NCBI GenBank assembly: GCA_030425905.1
Contig: JAUHZT010000011.1
Location: 1 to 42,962 of the forward strand
Reading direction: 5' to 3'
Length of the DNA stretch: 42,962 nt
Source: Gammaproteobacteria bacterium
GTDB taxonomy: Bacteria; Pseudomonadota; Gammaproteobacteria; Steroidobacterales; Woeseiaceae
The notes beneath the pieces were generated by a model. It made no database searches. It was not told where the DNA came from and saw only the letters and a list, made by a program, of their open reading frames with translations. Of this stretch, positions 23,019 to 30,876 are shown in pieces; position 1 is the stretch's first letter; every line of letters begins with the position of its first letter. A program made the position numbers and the translations under genes.

Positions 23019-23828
23019 CTATTGACTGAATGCACCGACTGCCTCGAGCGCGGCACGTGCAACAGTCTTGCGTTTTGCCAGATCGTCGTCGTTGAGCACG
23101 TCCAGGTTGAGGGCAAACACGTAGGTGCCGGTAAGCGAATTCTCAACCCAGCCGACGTACCAGCCGATATCCGGGCCGGATTCATCGAGACCCCAGCCGG
23201 TCTTCGCGTACAGCGCCCAGTTGTTGCCTGTATCAGCTTGCATGATGGTCTTCGCCTCTTGCAGCGTCTCGGTTGATACCGGCAGTTCTTCCTGCACGAG
23301 GCGTTGCAGGAAATCTACCTGTTCGCGCGCCGATATCTGCAAGGGTCCGACAAGCCAGTAGGAGGTCAGGTCATCCTCATTGCCGGTGTCGTTATTGCCA
23401 TAGTCAAACTTCCCGATCCAGCTCGTCATTGCTTCAAAGCCGATCGCTTGCGTAATGGCCTGGTATACCCACACAACCGAGTGCTGGTAGGCGGTCGTCA
23501 GTGTCTGGTCACGGTTCCACTCGCGCACAAAGCGGCTCTTGCCATCCCATTTGAAAAACATATCGCCGTTCTCGGCGAAGCCGGTCTCCAGTGCGATAAG
23601 CGTGTGTGGAATCTTCGATGTTGAAGCTGGCGGATAGCGTGTGTCGATTCGTGCCGCGCCGCTGAACCATTCACTGCCGTCCTCGAGCCGGACAATCAAG
23701 AGTGCGACAGCCTCGGGGTCGGCACCGTTAGCCGCAATAATCCCGGCAATATCCGGTTCTGCCGAAAACGCTGGTGCTTGCAGCAGGAGCGCGCTGCATA
23801 CCAGGATTGTTCGCGTCGCAATTGTCAT
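23019..23828 (-). CDS. Class D (OXA-type) beta-lactamase
   Basis: 269 aa, the usual class D length, with a signal peptide (MTIATRTILVCSALLLQAPAFSA). All serine beta-lactamase motifs are in order: active-site S69-T-S-K72, S117-V-V119, Y143-G-N145 and K209-T-G211. The class D tryptophan segment TSYWLVGPLQISAREQV (Trp158) normally protects the carboxylated lysine, and DIGWYVGWVE is near the end. It should hydrolyse or bind beta-lactams in the periplasm. The ATG overlaps the histidine kinase stop by ATGA (23825-23828), so it is translated with the sortase-system kinase. No integron or insertion sequence flanks it; it looks like a resident chromosomal gene. A penicillin-sensing or peptidoglycan-processing role is an alternative. 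Confidence 0.9.
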   Translation of the reverse strand: MTIATRTILVCSALLLQAPAFSAEPDIAGIIAANGADPEAVALLIVRLEDGSEWFSGAARIDTRYPPASTSKIPHTLIALETGFAENGDMFFKWDGKSRFVREWNRDQTLTTAYQHSVVWVYQAITQAIGFEAMTSWIGKFDYGNNDTGNEDDLTSYWLVGPLQISAREQVDFLQRLVQEELPVSTETLQEAKTIMQADTGNNWALYAKTGWGLDESGPDIGWYVGWVENSLTGTYVFALNLDVLNDDDLAKRKTVARAALEAVGAFSQ

Positions 23829-25858
23829 TCTGTCGGCACCTCGGGAAGCCAGACCGAGAAGCATACACCGCCGGCGATGTTTTCTGCGGCGATTCGCCCC
23901 CGGTGGCCTTCGGCAACCACCCGGGCGATAAACAGGCCGAGGCCCAGGTGCTCGTTATCGCGACCGGGACGAATGGACACCATTGAGTCGAAGAGCTGGC
24001 TGCGCATATTGTTGGGCAGCGGCGGGCCCGGGTTTACAACGTCCAGCCGCAGGAAGTTGCCGTCTTTCGAGAGCCGAAGCAGCAGTTTTTCGCCGTCGCC
24101 GCTAAAGCTCACGGCATTGGCAACGAGTTTATCGAGCATCTGGATCACGAGTTCGGGCGAGCCGGTAACCGGGCAGTTGTCAGAATCAATAATGACTTCG
24201 AACTCGCGCGCAGGGTAGATATCGCGGTAGGCGCTCGCTGCCGAGTTGAGCGCAGCGGCCAGGTCAAAGTGCTCGGGTTCCACATTGCGCATCAACTCCT
24301 CAACACGGTTTGCCTCACTCATTGCGCTGAGGATCCGGCGCAGGCGCTGGGCACCGTCTTTGGCGCGAGCGGTATAACCCGCGGAGGCCTCGCTCAAGGG
24401 TTCCTGTTCGAGATTCTCGAGCGACGATGTCACGATCGCCAGCGGGGTGCGTAGCTCGTGGGACAGCTTTGATGCGAGCGTTCTCAAATACTGATTGTAC
24501 TCGCCGATTTGCGCCAGAACATTTGAGAAACTGCGGGACAGGTCGCCAATCTCGTCAACCGAATTGGAGCTTGGCAGCCTGTTGCCCAGCGTGTCATTGT
24601 CGAGTGCGTCCACGGCCGCAATGCTGAGTTTCTGAATGCGACGGGATAGCCAGCTTGCGTAGCCAAGCAAACTGCCGGCGACAACGAGCATGGCGATCAG
24701 CGTGAGGTTCATGAGACGCGTCAGGCCCTGGTTGGTAAGGCTAAGAATAGCGTCAGTTCCCTGCTGTAGTACGACGCTGCCAATGCTGCCGTTTTCGCCA
24801 GGTACCGGTTCAGCAACGGCCACAATGGCCCGACTGCTGTCGGGGCTTCGAAACCAGGCCGTGTCGCGCTCGCCGCCGAGTGCGGCACTGACGTAGGGTT
24901 GTTGTTCACGACCGCTCGGATCGGGTTCGGCGAAGATCGCTTCGGTTCCGGACTCTACCAGCGCATCGTAGGCGTAGCGCAGCCAGCGCGAGACGCCGCC
25001 CGCAGAGGCCGCCGCCGACTCCTTAAGGGCCCCCGCCGTTGCAATCCGCCAGCCCGCAGCATCGGTCACGATCAGCCGCATGTTTTGCTGCACCAGGTCT
25101 TCTGCAATGCCCGTGAGTTCAGCAGACCGGCTGACGAACAACCCCGGTGTGTCTCCCGAAAAGCTGGTGCTGCGCCGCCCGGCTTGCGTGGCGCTGGCGG
25201 TGTTTTCGACGACAAGCCCAAGATGCGTACCTAGCCGGGCCCGGGCTATTCGCGCTTCGAGATGGTAGCCGCCGGGTACATCCTGCCACACCGCCTGCAC
25301 GGCCGATTCAGCCTCAAAGCCAAACGCTGTCTGCAAATAAGGGACAACGCGCCCCGGCGCTTCGGCGGCAAACGACAGCGACTCCTCAAGATAGGGCGGG
25401 TTCGCGCTGTACAGCAACACACGATCCGCATAGCCGCTAGCGGGTCCGGGAGCGAGCGACGGTCTGCTCGTGTAAACAACCTGTGGGTCGTCGACCGCAA
25501 CGAACAGGTACAGATTGCCGCCGCGTAGTCCGACGGCGTACCGGATGTTCCCGTCGTCCAGTGTTTGCAGCGACGCCTCGCCAATTGTCCAGTCGTCAAA
25601 GTAGCCATCAATGGCCGGTGTCGTTTCGAGCGGATGGCCGTACAGTTGATCGCCGGCGCGGGATGCGTCGCCCGATGTAAGCGGGAAATCCTCGGGGTAG
25701 CGTGCAAGGTAGTCGGCGACGGCCCGGGCGGTGCCGGCGAGCATCTGCTGCTGGCTGACACGCAGTGCTGATTCGGTCTCGCGAATAAACTGACCACCGG
25801 CCCACGGCAGCATCAACGCCAGCAGGCTGACCAGTAAAAGCTGCCTCTTGAGCGTCAT
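23825..25858 (-). CDS. Sensor histidine kinase of the proteobacterial dedicated sortase system
   Basis: 677 aa. A membrane segment (about 5-20), a large periplasmic part (about 25-380), a second membrane segment (about 384-404), HAMP (about 405-455), a dimerisation helix with phospho-acceptor His467 (SHELRTP) and an ATPase domain with Asn581 and HLGLGLF (about 638-644). The periplasmic PAIDGYFDDWTIGEA... LYLFVAVDDPQVVYT stretch (about 80-215) resembles a CBM9/DOMON-like beta sandwich, an uncommon sensor. Together with the neighbouring regulator, VIT/VWA substrate and sortase it matches the architecture known as the marine proteobacterial sortase kinase. It starts 13 bases after the regulator and overlaps the beta-lactamase. 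Confidence 0.9.
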   Translation of the reverse strand: MTLKRQLLLVSLLALMLPWAGGQFIRETESALRVSQQQMLAGTARAVADYLARYPEDFPLTSGDASRAGDQLYGHPLETTPAIDGYFDDWTIGEASLQTLDDGNIRYAVGLRGGNLYLFVAVDDPQVVYTSRPSLAPGPASGYADRVLLYSANPPYLEESLSFAAEAPGRVVPYLQTAFGFEAESAVQAVWQDVPGGYHLEARIARARLGTHLGLVVENTASATQAGRRSTSFSGDTPGLFVSRSAELTGIAEDLVQQNMRLIVTDAAGWRIATAGALKESAAASAGGVSRWLRYAYDALVESGTEAIFAEPDPSGREQQPYVSAALGGERDTAWFRSPDSSRAIVAVAEPVPGENGSIGSVVLQQGTDAILSLTNQGLTRLMNLTLIAMLVVAGSLLGYASWLSRRIQKLSIAAVDALDNDTLGNRLPSSNSVDEIGDLSRSFSNVLAQIGEYNQYLRTLASKLSHELRTPLAIVTSSLENLEQEPLSEASAGYTARAKDGAQRLRRILSAMSEANRVEELMRNVEPEHFDLAAALNSAASAYRDIYPAREFEVIIDSDNCPVTGSPELVIQMLDKLVANAVSFSGDGEKLLLRLSKDGNFLRLDVVNPGPPLPNNMRSQLFDSMVSIRPGRDNEHLGLGLFIARVVAEGHRGRIAAENIAGGVCFSVWLPEVPTE

Positions 25859-25871
25859 ACGCCTCGGCTGC

Positions 25872-26564
25872 TTAGTCGCTTAACCAACGGTAGCCCATGC
25901 CATACACGGTTTCGATCGCGTCGAAAGCCGGGTCAATAGCGAGGAACTTGCGGCGAATACGCTTGATGTGTGAGGTAATTGTATTGTCGTCGAGTACCGC
26001 CTGTGCCGCGTCCATGAGTTGTTGCCGGTTCTTGACGTGCCCGGGGTAGCGCGCCATTGCATGCACGAGCCAGAACTCGGTCAGGGTCAGGCCAACCGCC
26101 TGTTCCTGCCAGGAAATGCTCATGCGATCGGTGTCGATGCACAGGTCGCCGCGAATGATCGTGCTGTCACTCGATTGCGGTTGCTTCATGGCATCCAGCC
26201 TTCGAAACAGGGCCGCAATCCGGGCCATCAGGTGCGGCAGGCTAATGTCCTTGGTGAGGTAGTCGTCCGCGCCGAGACGCAGGCCTGATACCGCGTCAAA
26301 CTCGCTGTCGCGCGCGGTCAGGAAAATAATCGGCAATTCCGGCGCGCGTGCGCGCAGTTCCCGGCACAGCTCGAAGCCGCCTTCAACGTCATCCTTGAGG
26401 TTGATGTCGATAACAACGAGATCGGGTAATCGTGTCGCAAATGCCGCGAGTGCGGGTTTGCGTGCGTCGTAACCGTCCACGGCATAACCCTCGCGGCGAA
26501 ATGCCGCGCTGTAATTTTCCCTGATGGCTGCTTCGTCTTCGACGATAGCGATGCGCTTGGCCAC
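25872..26564 (-). CDS. OmpR-type response regulator of the dedicated sortase system
   Basis: 230 aa from the chosen GTG. The receiver domain (about 3-120) has acidic residues E9-D10, phospho-acceptor Asp53 (VVIDINL), FLTARDS and the conserved Lys in DDYLTKD. A winged-helix DNA-binding domain (about 135-228) contains LTLTEFWLVHAMARYPG, RQQLMDAAQ, ITSHIKRIRRKF and ETVYGMGYRWL. GGAG six bases before the GTG decides the start; the longer frame back to 26666 runs into the divergent promoter region. It is co-transcribed with the histidine kinase and divergent from the sortase substrate gene, its most likely target. Confidence 0.92.
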   Translation of the reverse strand: MAKRIAIVEDEAAIRENYSAAFRREGYAVDGYDARKPALAAFATRLPDLVVIDINLKDDVEGGFELCRELRARAPELPIIFLTARDSEFDAVSGLRLGADDYLTKDISLPHLMARIAALFRRLDAMKQPQSSDSTIIRGDLCIDTDRMSISWQEQAVGLTLTEFWLVHAMARYPGHVKNRQQLMDAAQAVLDDNTITSHIKRIRRKFLAIDPAFDAIETVYGMGYRWLSD

Positions 26565-26591
26565 ATGCGTCTCCGGTGATGGGGACCACAA

Positions 26592-26648
26592 TTTGCCACA
26601 TTCGGTCCTTGCATTGCCATTGTGCCGTCGGCAGTTGGCCGGATTGCC
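26592..26648. promoter_or_regulatory. Three WTTGCC direct repeats in the divergent sortase promoter region
   Basis: Between the response regulator and the sortase substrate gene, TTTGCC at 26592-26597, ATTGCC at 26613-26618 and ATTGCC at 26643-26648 lie in the same orientation, 21 and 30 bases apart, close to two and three helical turns. OmpR-type regulators often bind such face-aligned direct repeats. This is inferred from spacing alone. Confidence 0.35.
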
Positions 26649-26686
26649 CTGTTGAGATGTGTCCACTACTCACAGGAGCTAATCCC

Positions 26687-28891
26687 ATGGCCCGGCAAAA
26701 CAGCAAGCGCAATAAACCTGCAGCCTCCAGAAACGCGACGCACTGGCACCCGCCCAGCACCGCGCTACCGGCAACGAACACACTGCCACGCCTGTTCAGG
26801 CGCCAGTCGCGCTGGGCCTGGCATGCGTTGCTGCTGCTTGTATTGTCGTTTCAGCCTGCCTTGCTGCGAGCGCAAACGAGCGCCCAGGAAGCTGTTGACC
26901 CTGGTCAGGTTCAGTCCGGCAGCCTGTTACTCAGGATGGCCAATGGCTACTACGCCGCAACGGCGCTGGATACAAACGTGACCATGCGCATCAATGGTCT
27001 GGTTGCGCGCGTGTCGGTGCGCCAGGCTTTTGCAAATACCGGCAGCGAATGGGCGGAGGGCGTGTACGTATTCCCGCTGCCCGACAAGGCAGCGGTTGAC
27101 CAGATGCGACTGCACATTGGTGAGCGCTTTATCGAGGGTGAAATTCGCGAGAAAGAGCAGGCGCGCAAGGAATACGAGCAGGCGCGCGCGGCGGGCAAGA
27201 AGGCGAGTCTCGTTGAGCAGCAGCGGCCGAACCTGTTTACAACTTCAGTGGCTAACATCGCCCCCGGCGAAACGGTCGTCGTGGAAATCGAATACCTCGA
27301 AGACCTCAGGTACACGGATGGCCTTTTTAGCCTGCGTTTTCCAATGACACTGACGCCGCGCTACATGCCCGGCGCACCGCTCCCGGACCGGCAGGGCAGC
27401 GGTTGGTCGGCGGACACGAGCAAGGTAGATGATGCGTCGCTGATATCGCCGCCGATGGTTGGCCATTCTGCGCACCACAGGATGACGCTTGAAATTGATC
27501 TCAACGCGGGTATGCCACTCGATCTTATCGCCAGCCGTTATCACCCCGTAACCGTTACTGAGAACCAGGGACGCTACCGTATCGACCTGACCGATACCAC
27601 GGTGCCGATGGACCACGATTTCGAACTAACCTGGAAGCCTGTCGCACTCGCGGCACCCAGGGCGCTGGCGTTCACCGAAACTGTCGACGATGAGCCTTAC
27701 TACCTGCTAATGGTGATGCCGCCCGCCGCCAGCAACGACCAGGCATTGCTCATGCCGCGCGAGATGATTTTCATTATCGATACTTCCGGGTCGATGCATG
27801 GCACCTCCCTCGCCCAGGCAAAAAAAGCACTGCAACGTGCCTTGCAGGGTCTGCGTCCGATCGACCGTTTCAACGTGGTCGCATTCAATTCGCGAACAAC
27901 CCCCCTGTTTACCGAAAGCCAGCCTGTGGATACGCGCACGCTTGAACTCGCAGGCCAGTTTGTCGGCGCACTGCAGGCAGAAGGCGGCACGGAGATGCGC
28001 GGTGCACTCGAGTTTTCTTTGCAGCGTGCCGCATCCGAATCTCATTTGCGGCAGATGATTTTTATCACCGACGGTGCCGTCGGCAATGAGGAAGAGTTGT
28101 TCTCGCTTATCGAGCGCGGGCTCGGGCAGGGTCGACTTTTTACCGTCGGCATCGGGTCTGCGCCAAATAGCTGGTTCATGCGTAAGGCGGCAGAGGTCGG
28201 GCGCGGCACCTTTACCATGATCAGTGCGCTCAACGAAGTCGGCGAGAAGATGGACCGCCTGTTCAGCAAAATTGAACAGCCACAGGTCACCAACATTGAA
28301 GTCGCCTGGCCTGCCTCGATGGTCGCCAGTGCTTACCCATCGACGGTGCCCGACTTGTACGCCAATGAACCGGTCATTGTAAAAGCGAGGCTGACGGGAA
28401 CGCCGGGGAATTCGGATACGGTGCGGATTAGCGGCAATACGATGCAAGGTGCGTGGCACGATGAAATTGTCCTCAAGCCGACAGGCGACAATGAAGCCGG
28501 TGTAACTCGCGCGCAGGCAAACAGCGCTGGCATAGCGACCTTGTGGGCACGCGCCCGTATCGAGTCGCTGTTCGACGATGCGCGTCGTGGCCGGGACCCG
28601 GTGGAGGTCCGCGCTGAGGTTGTCGAAACGGCACTCACGCATCATCTCGTCAGCAAGTACACAAGCCTCGTCGCCGTGGACAAGACACCTGCGCGCCCGG
28701 CGGGCGATCCGTTGCGCAAGGACCAGGTGCCGAACCTGTTGCCTTACGGGCAAAGTGCGAATGCCATCTTCGGTTTCCCGAACACTGCAACGAATGCGGC
28801 ACAGCTAATGCAAACGGGTTGCCTGTTCCTGCTGCTGGCAATAACGTTGCTGTTGCTCGGCCGGAGACAGCGGCATGCGGCAGCGGCTTAG
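26687..28891 (+). CDS. Sortase substrate with VIT and VWA domains (marine proteobacterial sortase target)
   Basis: 734 aa. A basic N-terminus leads to a late signal peptide (about 42-62, WAWHALLLLVLSFQPALLRAQ). A VIT domain (about 75-205, NVTMRINGLVARVSVRQAFANTGS) precedes a von Willebrand A domain (about 355-530) with an intact metal site: DTSGSM at 365-370, Thr435 and Asp462. The C-terminus is a sorting signal: FPNTATN at 697-703, a hydrophobic run to about 725 and the basic tail RRQRH. The start follows CAGGAG. This is the dedicated substrate of the sortase whose gene overlaps its end by 17 bases; it is probably anchored or processed in the envelope. The motif starts with Phe where LPxTG-type signals have Leu. 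Confidence 0.93.
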   Translation: MARQNSKRNKPAASRNATHWHPPSTALPATNTLPRLFRRQSRWAWHALLLLVLSFQPALLRAQTSAQEAVDPGQVQSGSLLLRMANGYYAATALDTNVTMRINGLVARVSVRQAFANTGSEWAEGVYVFPLPDKAAVDQMRLHIGERFIEGEIREKEQARKEYEQARAAGKKASLVEQQRPNLFTTSVANIAPGETVVVEIEYLEDLRYTDGLFSLRFPMTLTPRYMPGAPLPDRQGSGWSADTSKVDDASLISPPMVGHSAHHRMTLEIDLNAGMPLDLIASRYHPVTVTENQGRYRIDLTDTTVPMDHDFELTWKPVALAAPRALAFTETVDDEPYYLLMVMPPAASNDQALLMPREMIFIIDTSGSMHGTSLAQAKKALQRALQGLRPIDRFNVVAFNSRTTPLFTESQPVDTRTLELAGQFVGALQAEGGTEMRGALEFSLQRAASESHLRQMIFITDGAVGNEEELFSLIERGLGQGRLFTVGIGSAPNSWFMRKAAEVGRGTFTMISALNEVGEKMDRLFSKIEQPQVTNIEVAWPASMVASAYPSTVPDLYANEPVIVKARLTGTPGNSDTVRISGNTMQGAWHDEIVLKPTGDNEAGVTRAQANSAGIATLWARARIESLFDDARRGRDPVEVRAEVVETALTHHLVSKYTSLVAVDKTPARPAGDPLRKDQVPNLLPYGQSANAIFGFPNTATNAAQLMQTGCLFLLLAITLLLLGRRQRHAAAA

Positions 28892-29465
28892 CAGCGGCCG
28901 GTTCTGGCTAATGGCCTGTTTGTTGGGGATTGGTTTCTGGCAGCTTGGCCAGGGCGCCTATATTCCGGCAAAGGCCTGGCTGGCACAGGAGTTGATGTTG
29001 AAAGCCTGGCACCGCGCGGGTGAGGGTGTTGCGCAAGCTGTGCCCTGGCCATGGGCCGACACCTGGCCGGTTGCCCGGATGCTCGCCAGGGGTGGCGAGG
29101 TCGATATGATCGTGCTCTCCGGCGGGTCCGGACGGACGCTGGCCTTTGGTCCCGGCCATCTGAATGCCAGCGCGGCACCAGGTGCGCCAGGCAACAGTGT
29201 TATCGCGGGCCATCGCGACACCCATTTTCGTTTTCTCAAGGATCTCGCGCTGGGCGATACCATCGCAATCGAGACCGTGGATGGCGTGTTGCACGAGTAT
29301 GCCGTGGTCGATCTTGATGTGGTGGATTCGAGACGAAGCAGCTTGTTGCTTGACAGTGACGACACGTTGCTAAGCCTCATCACCTGCTATCCGTTCGACG
29401 CTCAAGAGGCGGGTGGGCCGCTGCGGTACGTTGTGACGGCGCGGAAAAAGAACCAGTCGGAATAG
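28875..29465 (+). CDS. Class GN sortase
   Basis: 196 aa. One N-terminal membrane segment (about 10-28, FWLMACLLGIGFWQLGQGAY) anchors a sortase fold. The catalytic triad is visible: His113 in IAGHRDTHF, Cys171 in LITCYPF and Arg184 in GGPLRYVV. Sortases cut substrates at a C-terminal sorting signal and transfer them to an amine acceptor. In the proteobacterial dedicated system one sortase serves one VIT/VWA substrate encoded beside it, exactly as here. The start overlaps the last 17 bases of the substrate gene. The acceptor in a Gram-negative envelope is not known. Confidence 0.93.
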   Translation: MRQRLSSGRFWLMACLLGIGFWQLGQGAYIPAKAWLAQELMLKAWHRAGEGVAQAVPWPWADTWPVARMLARGGEVDMIVLSGGSGRTLAFGPGHLNASAAPGAPGNSVIAGHRDTHFRFLKDLALGDTIAIETVDGVLHEYAVVDLDVVDSRRSSLLLDSDDTLLSLITCYPFDAQEAGGPLRYVVTARKKNQSE

Positions 29466-29523
29466 CCGAACAAGTTTGCTAATGTCCTGATTCAGCTATT
29501 GCTCCCGCCTTATCCGGACCAAG

Positions 29524-30876
29524 ATGAACAAGCGCAGAGCCCGGCTGGTCGAAGGACCGGTCGGCCGACATCTCGTTGATATGACCGTTCCCGTCTTGTT
29601 CGGGATTGCCACCATGATGGCGCAGGGGCTGATCGACACCTTCTTCATTGGTCGCGTCGGCGACCGCGAACTCGCCGCGTTTGGCTTCGGTTTCCCGATA
29701 CTCATGATTGTCACGAGCGTGGCTATTGGTCTCGGCGCCGGCACGTCGTCTGTCGTGGCGCGCGCTATCGGGGCTGATGATCATCGGCGCGCTCGGCGCC
29801 TGGCAACGGACAGCCTGCTGCTGTCATTTGGCATCACGCTTGTTATCTGTGTAATAGGCATTATTTTTATCAATCCGCTGTTTCGCCTGCTTGGCGCACC
29901 CGAGGACCTGCTGCCGCTGATTCGCGGTTTTATGATCATCCTCTATTGCGGCGTTCCCTTTGTAGTCGTGGGTATGGTTGGTATGGCCAGCATGCGGGCG
30001 ACAGGGGACACGCGCTTGCCCGGTACCCTCATGGTGCTCGCAGCGGTCCTCAATATCATTCTTGATCCCATCCTGATCTTTGGTCTCGGGCCGGTCCCGG
30101 CAATGGGGCTCAATGGTGCGGCCATGGCGGCATTGCTCGCACGCGGTGCGATTTTCGCGGGCACCATCTACCTGATGCGCTACCGGCTTGATCTCGTAAG
30201 CTTCAACGTACCGCAGCCTGGTGAATTGCGATCGTCCTGGCGCGCCATCCTGCATGTTGGCATCCCGGCTGCCGCGACCAACGCGATTGTGCCGTTTGGC
30301 GCCGTGGTTGTAACGGCGATCATTGCGCGCTTTGGTCCTGAAGCAGTCGCGGGCTTTGGTGTTGCCACGCGTATCGAGTCGATGATGCTGGTGATCTACT
30401 ATGCCATGTCGTCCATCATCGGCCCGTTTGTGGGGCAGAATTTTTCGGCCGGCAAGGAAGGCCGGATTTTGCGGGCCCTGTGGCTTTGTACGATATTTTG
30501 TATCGGCAGCGGTCTTTGTATCGCCGCCTTGCTCGCCCTGTTGTCGGGGTACCTGCCGACGCTGTTCAGTGACAATCCTGATGTTATCGGTGTGACGCGC
30601 TTGTTTCTCTGGGTAGTGCCCATAAGCTACGGTGCTTACGGCATGGTGATGGTAATGAATGCCTCGTTTAATGGTCTCGGCAATCCGATGCCAGCCGCTT
30701 ACATCAGCATTGCACGTATCCTGATCGTTTACGTTCCGCTGGCCTTCATAGGAGTGGCGCTGTTTGGTATGCCAGGAATCTTTATCGCGTACGCGCTCGC
30801 AAACATCGTGACGGGGGCTCTTGCTTACGCCTGGGCGCGACGCTCTGTCAAAACCCTGTGTGCGGTGCCGGCCTAG
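29524..30876 (+). CDS. MATE family efflux transporter
   Basis: 450 aa with about twelve membrane segments. The start MNKRRARLVEGPVGRHLVDMTVPVLFGIATMM and the repeated GLIDTFFIGRVGDRELAAFGFGFP fit the MATE branch that includes MepA-like proteins; residues such as GAGTSSVVARAIGADD and QNFSAGKEGRI are typical. It lies 58 bases after the sortase gene on the same strand and could be read through from it, though a functional tie is not evident. Its stop shares CTAG with the stop of the convergent DinF-like MATE gene. The exported substrate is unknown. Confidence 0.9.
   Translation: MNKRRARLVEGPVGRHLVDMTVPVLFGIATMMAQGLIDTFFIGRVGDRELAAFGFGFPILMIVTSVAIGLGAGTSSVVARAIGADDHRRARRLATDSLLLSFGITLVICVIGIIFINPLFRLLGAPEDLLPLIRGFMIILYCGVPFVVVGMVGMASMRATGDTRLPGTLMVLAAVLNIILDPILIFGLGPVPAMGLNGAAMAALLARGAIFAGTIYLMRYRLDLVSFNVPQPGELRSSWRAILHVGIPAAATNAIVPFGAVVVTAIIARFGPEAVAGFGVATRIESMMLVIYYAMSSIIGPFVGQNFSAGKEGRILRALWLCTIFCIGSGLCIAALLALLSGYLPTLFSDNPDVIGVTRLFLWVVPISYGAYGMVMVMNASFNGLGNPMPAAYISIARILIVYVPLAFIGVALFGMPGIFIAYALANIVTGALAYAWARRSVKTLCAVPA

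Noticed and set aside
23019..23828. Acquired resistance gene on a mobile element
   Set aside because: No attC site, integrase or insertion sequence flanks it, and it is embedded in an overlapping operon, so it looks resident.
27707..28753. 348-codon minus-strand frame opposite the sortase substrate
   Set aside because: The plus-strand VIT/VWA protein has intact domains and start signals; the antisense frame has none.
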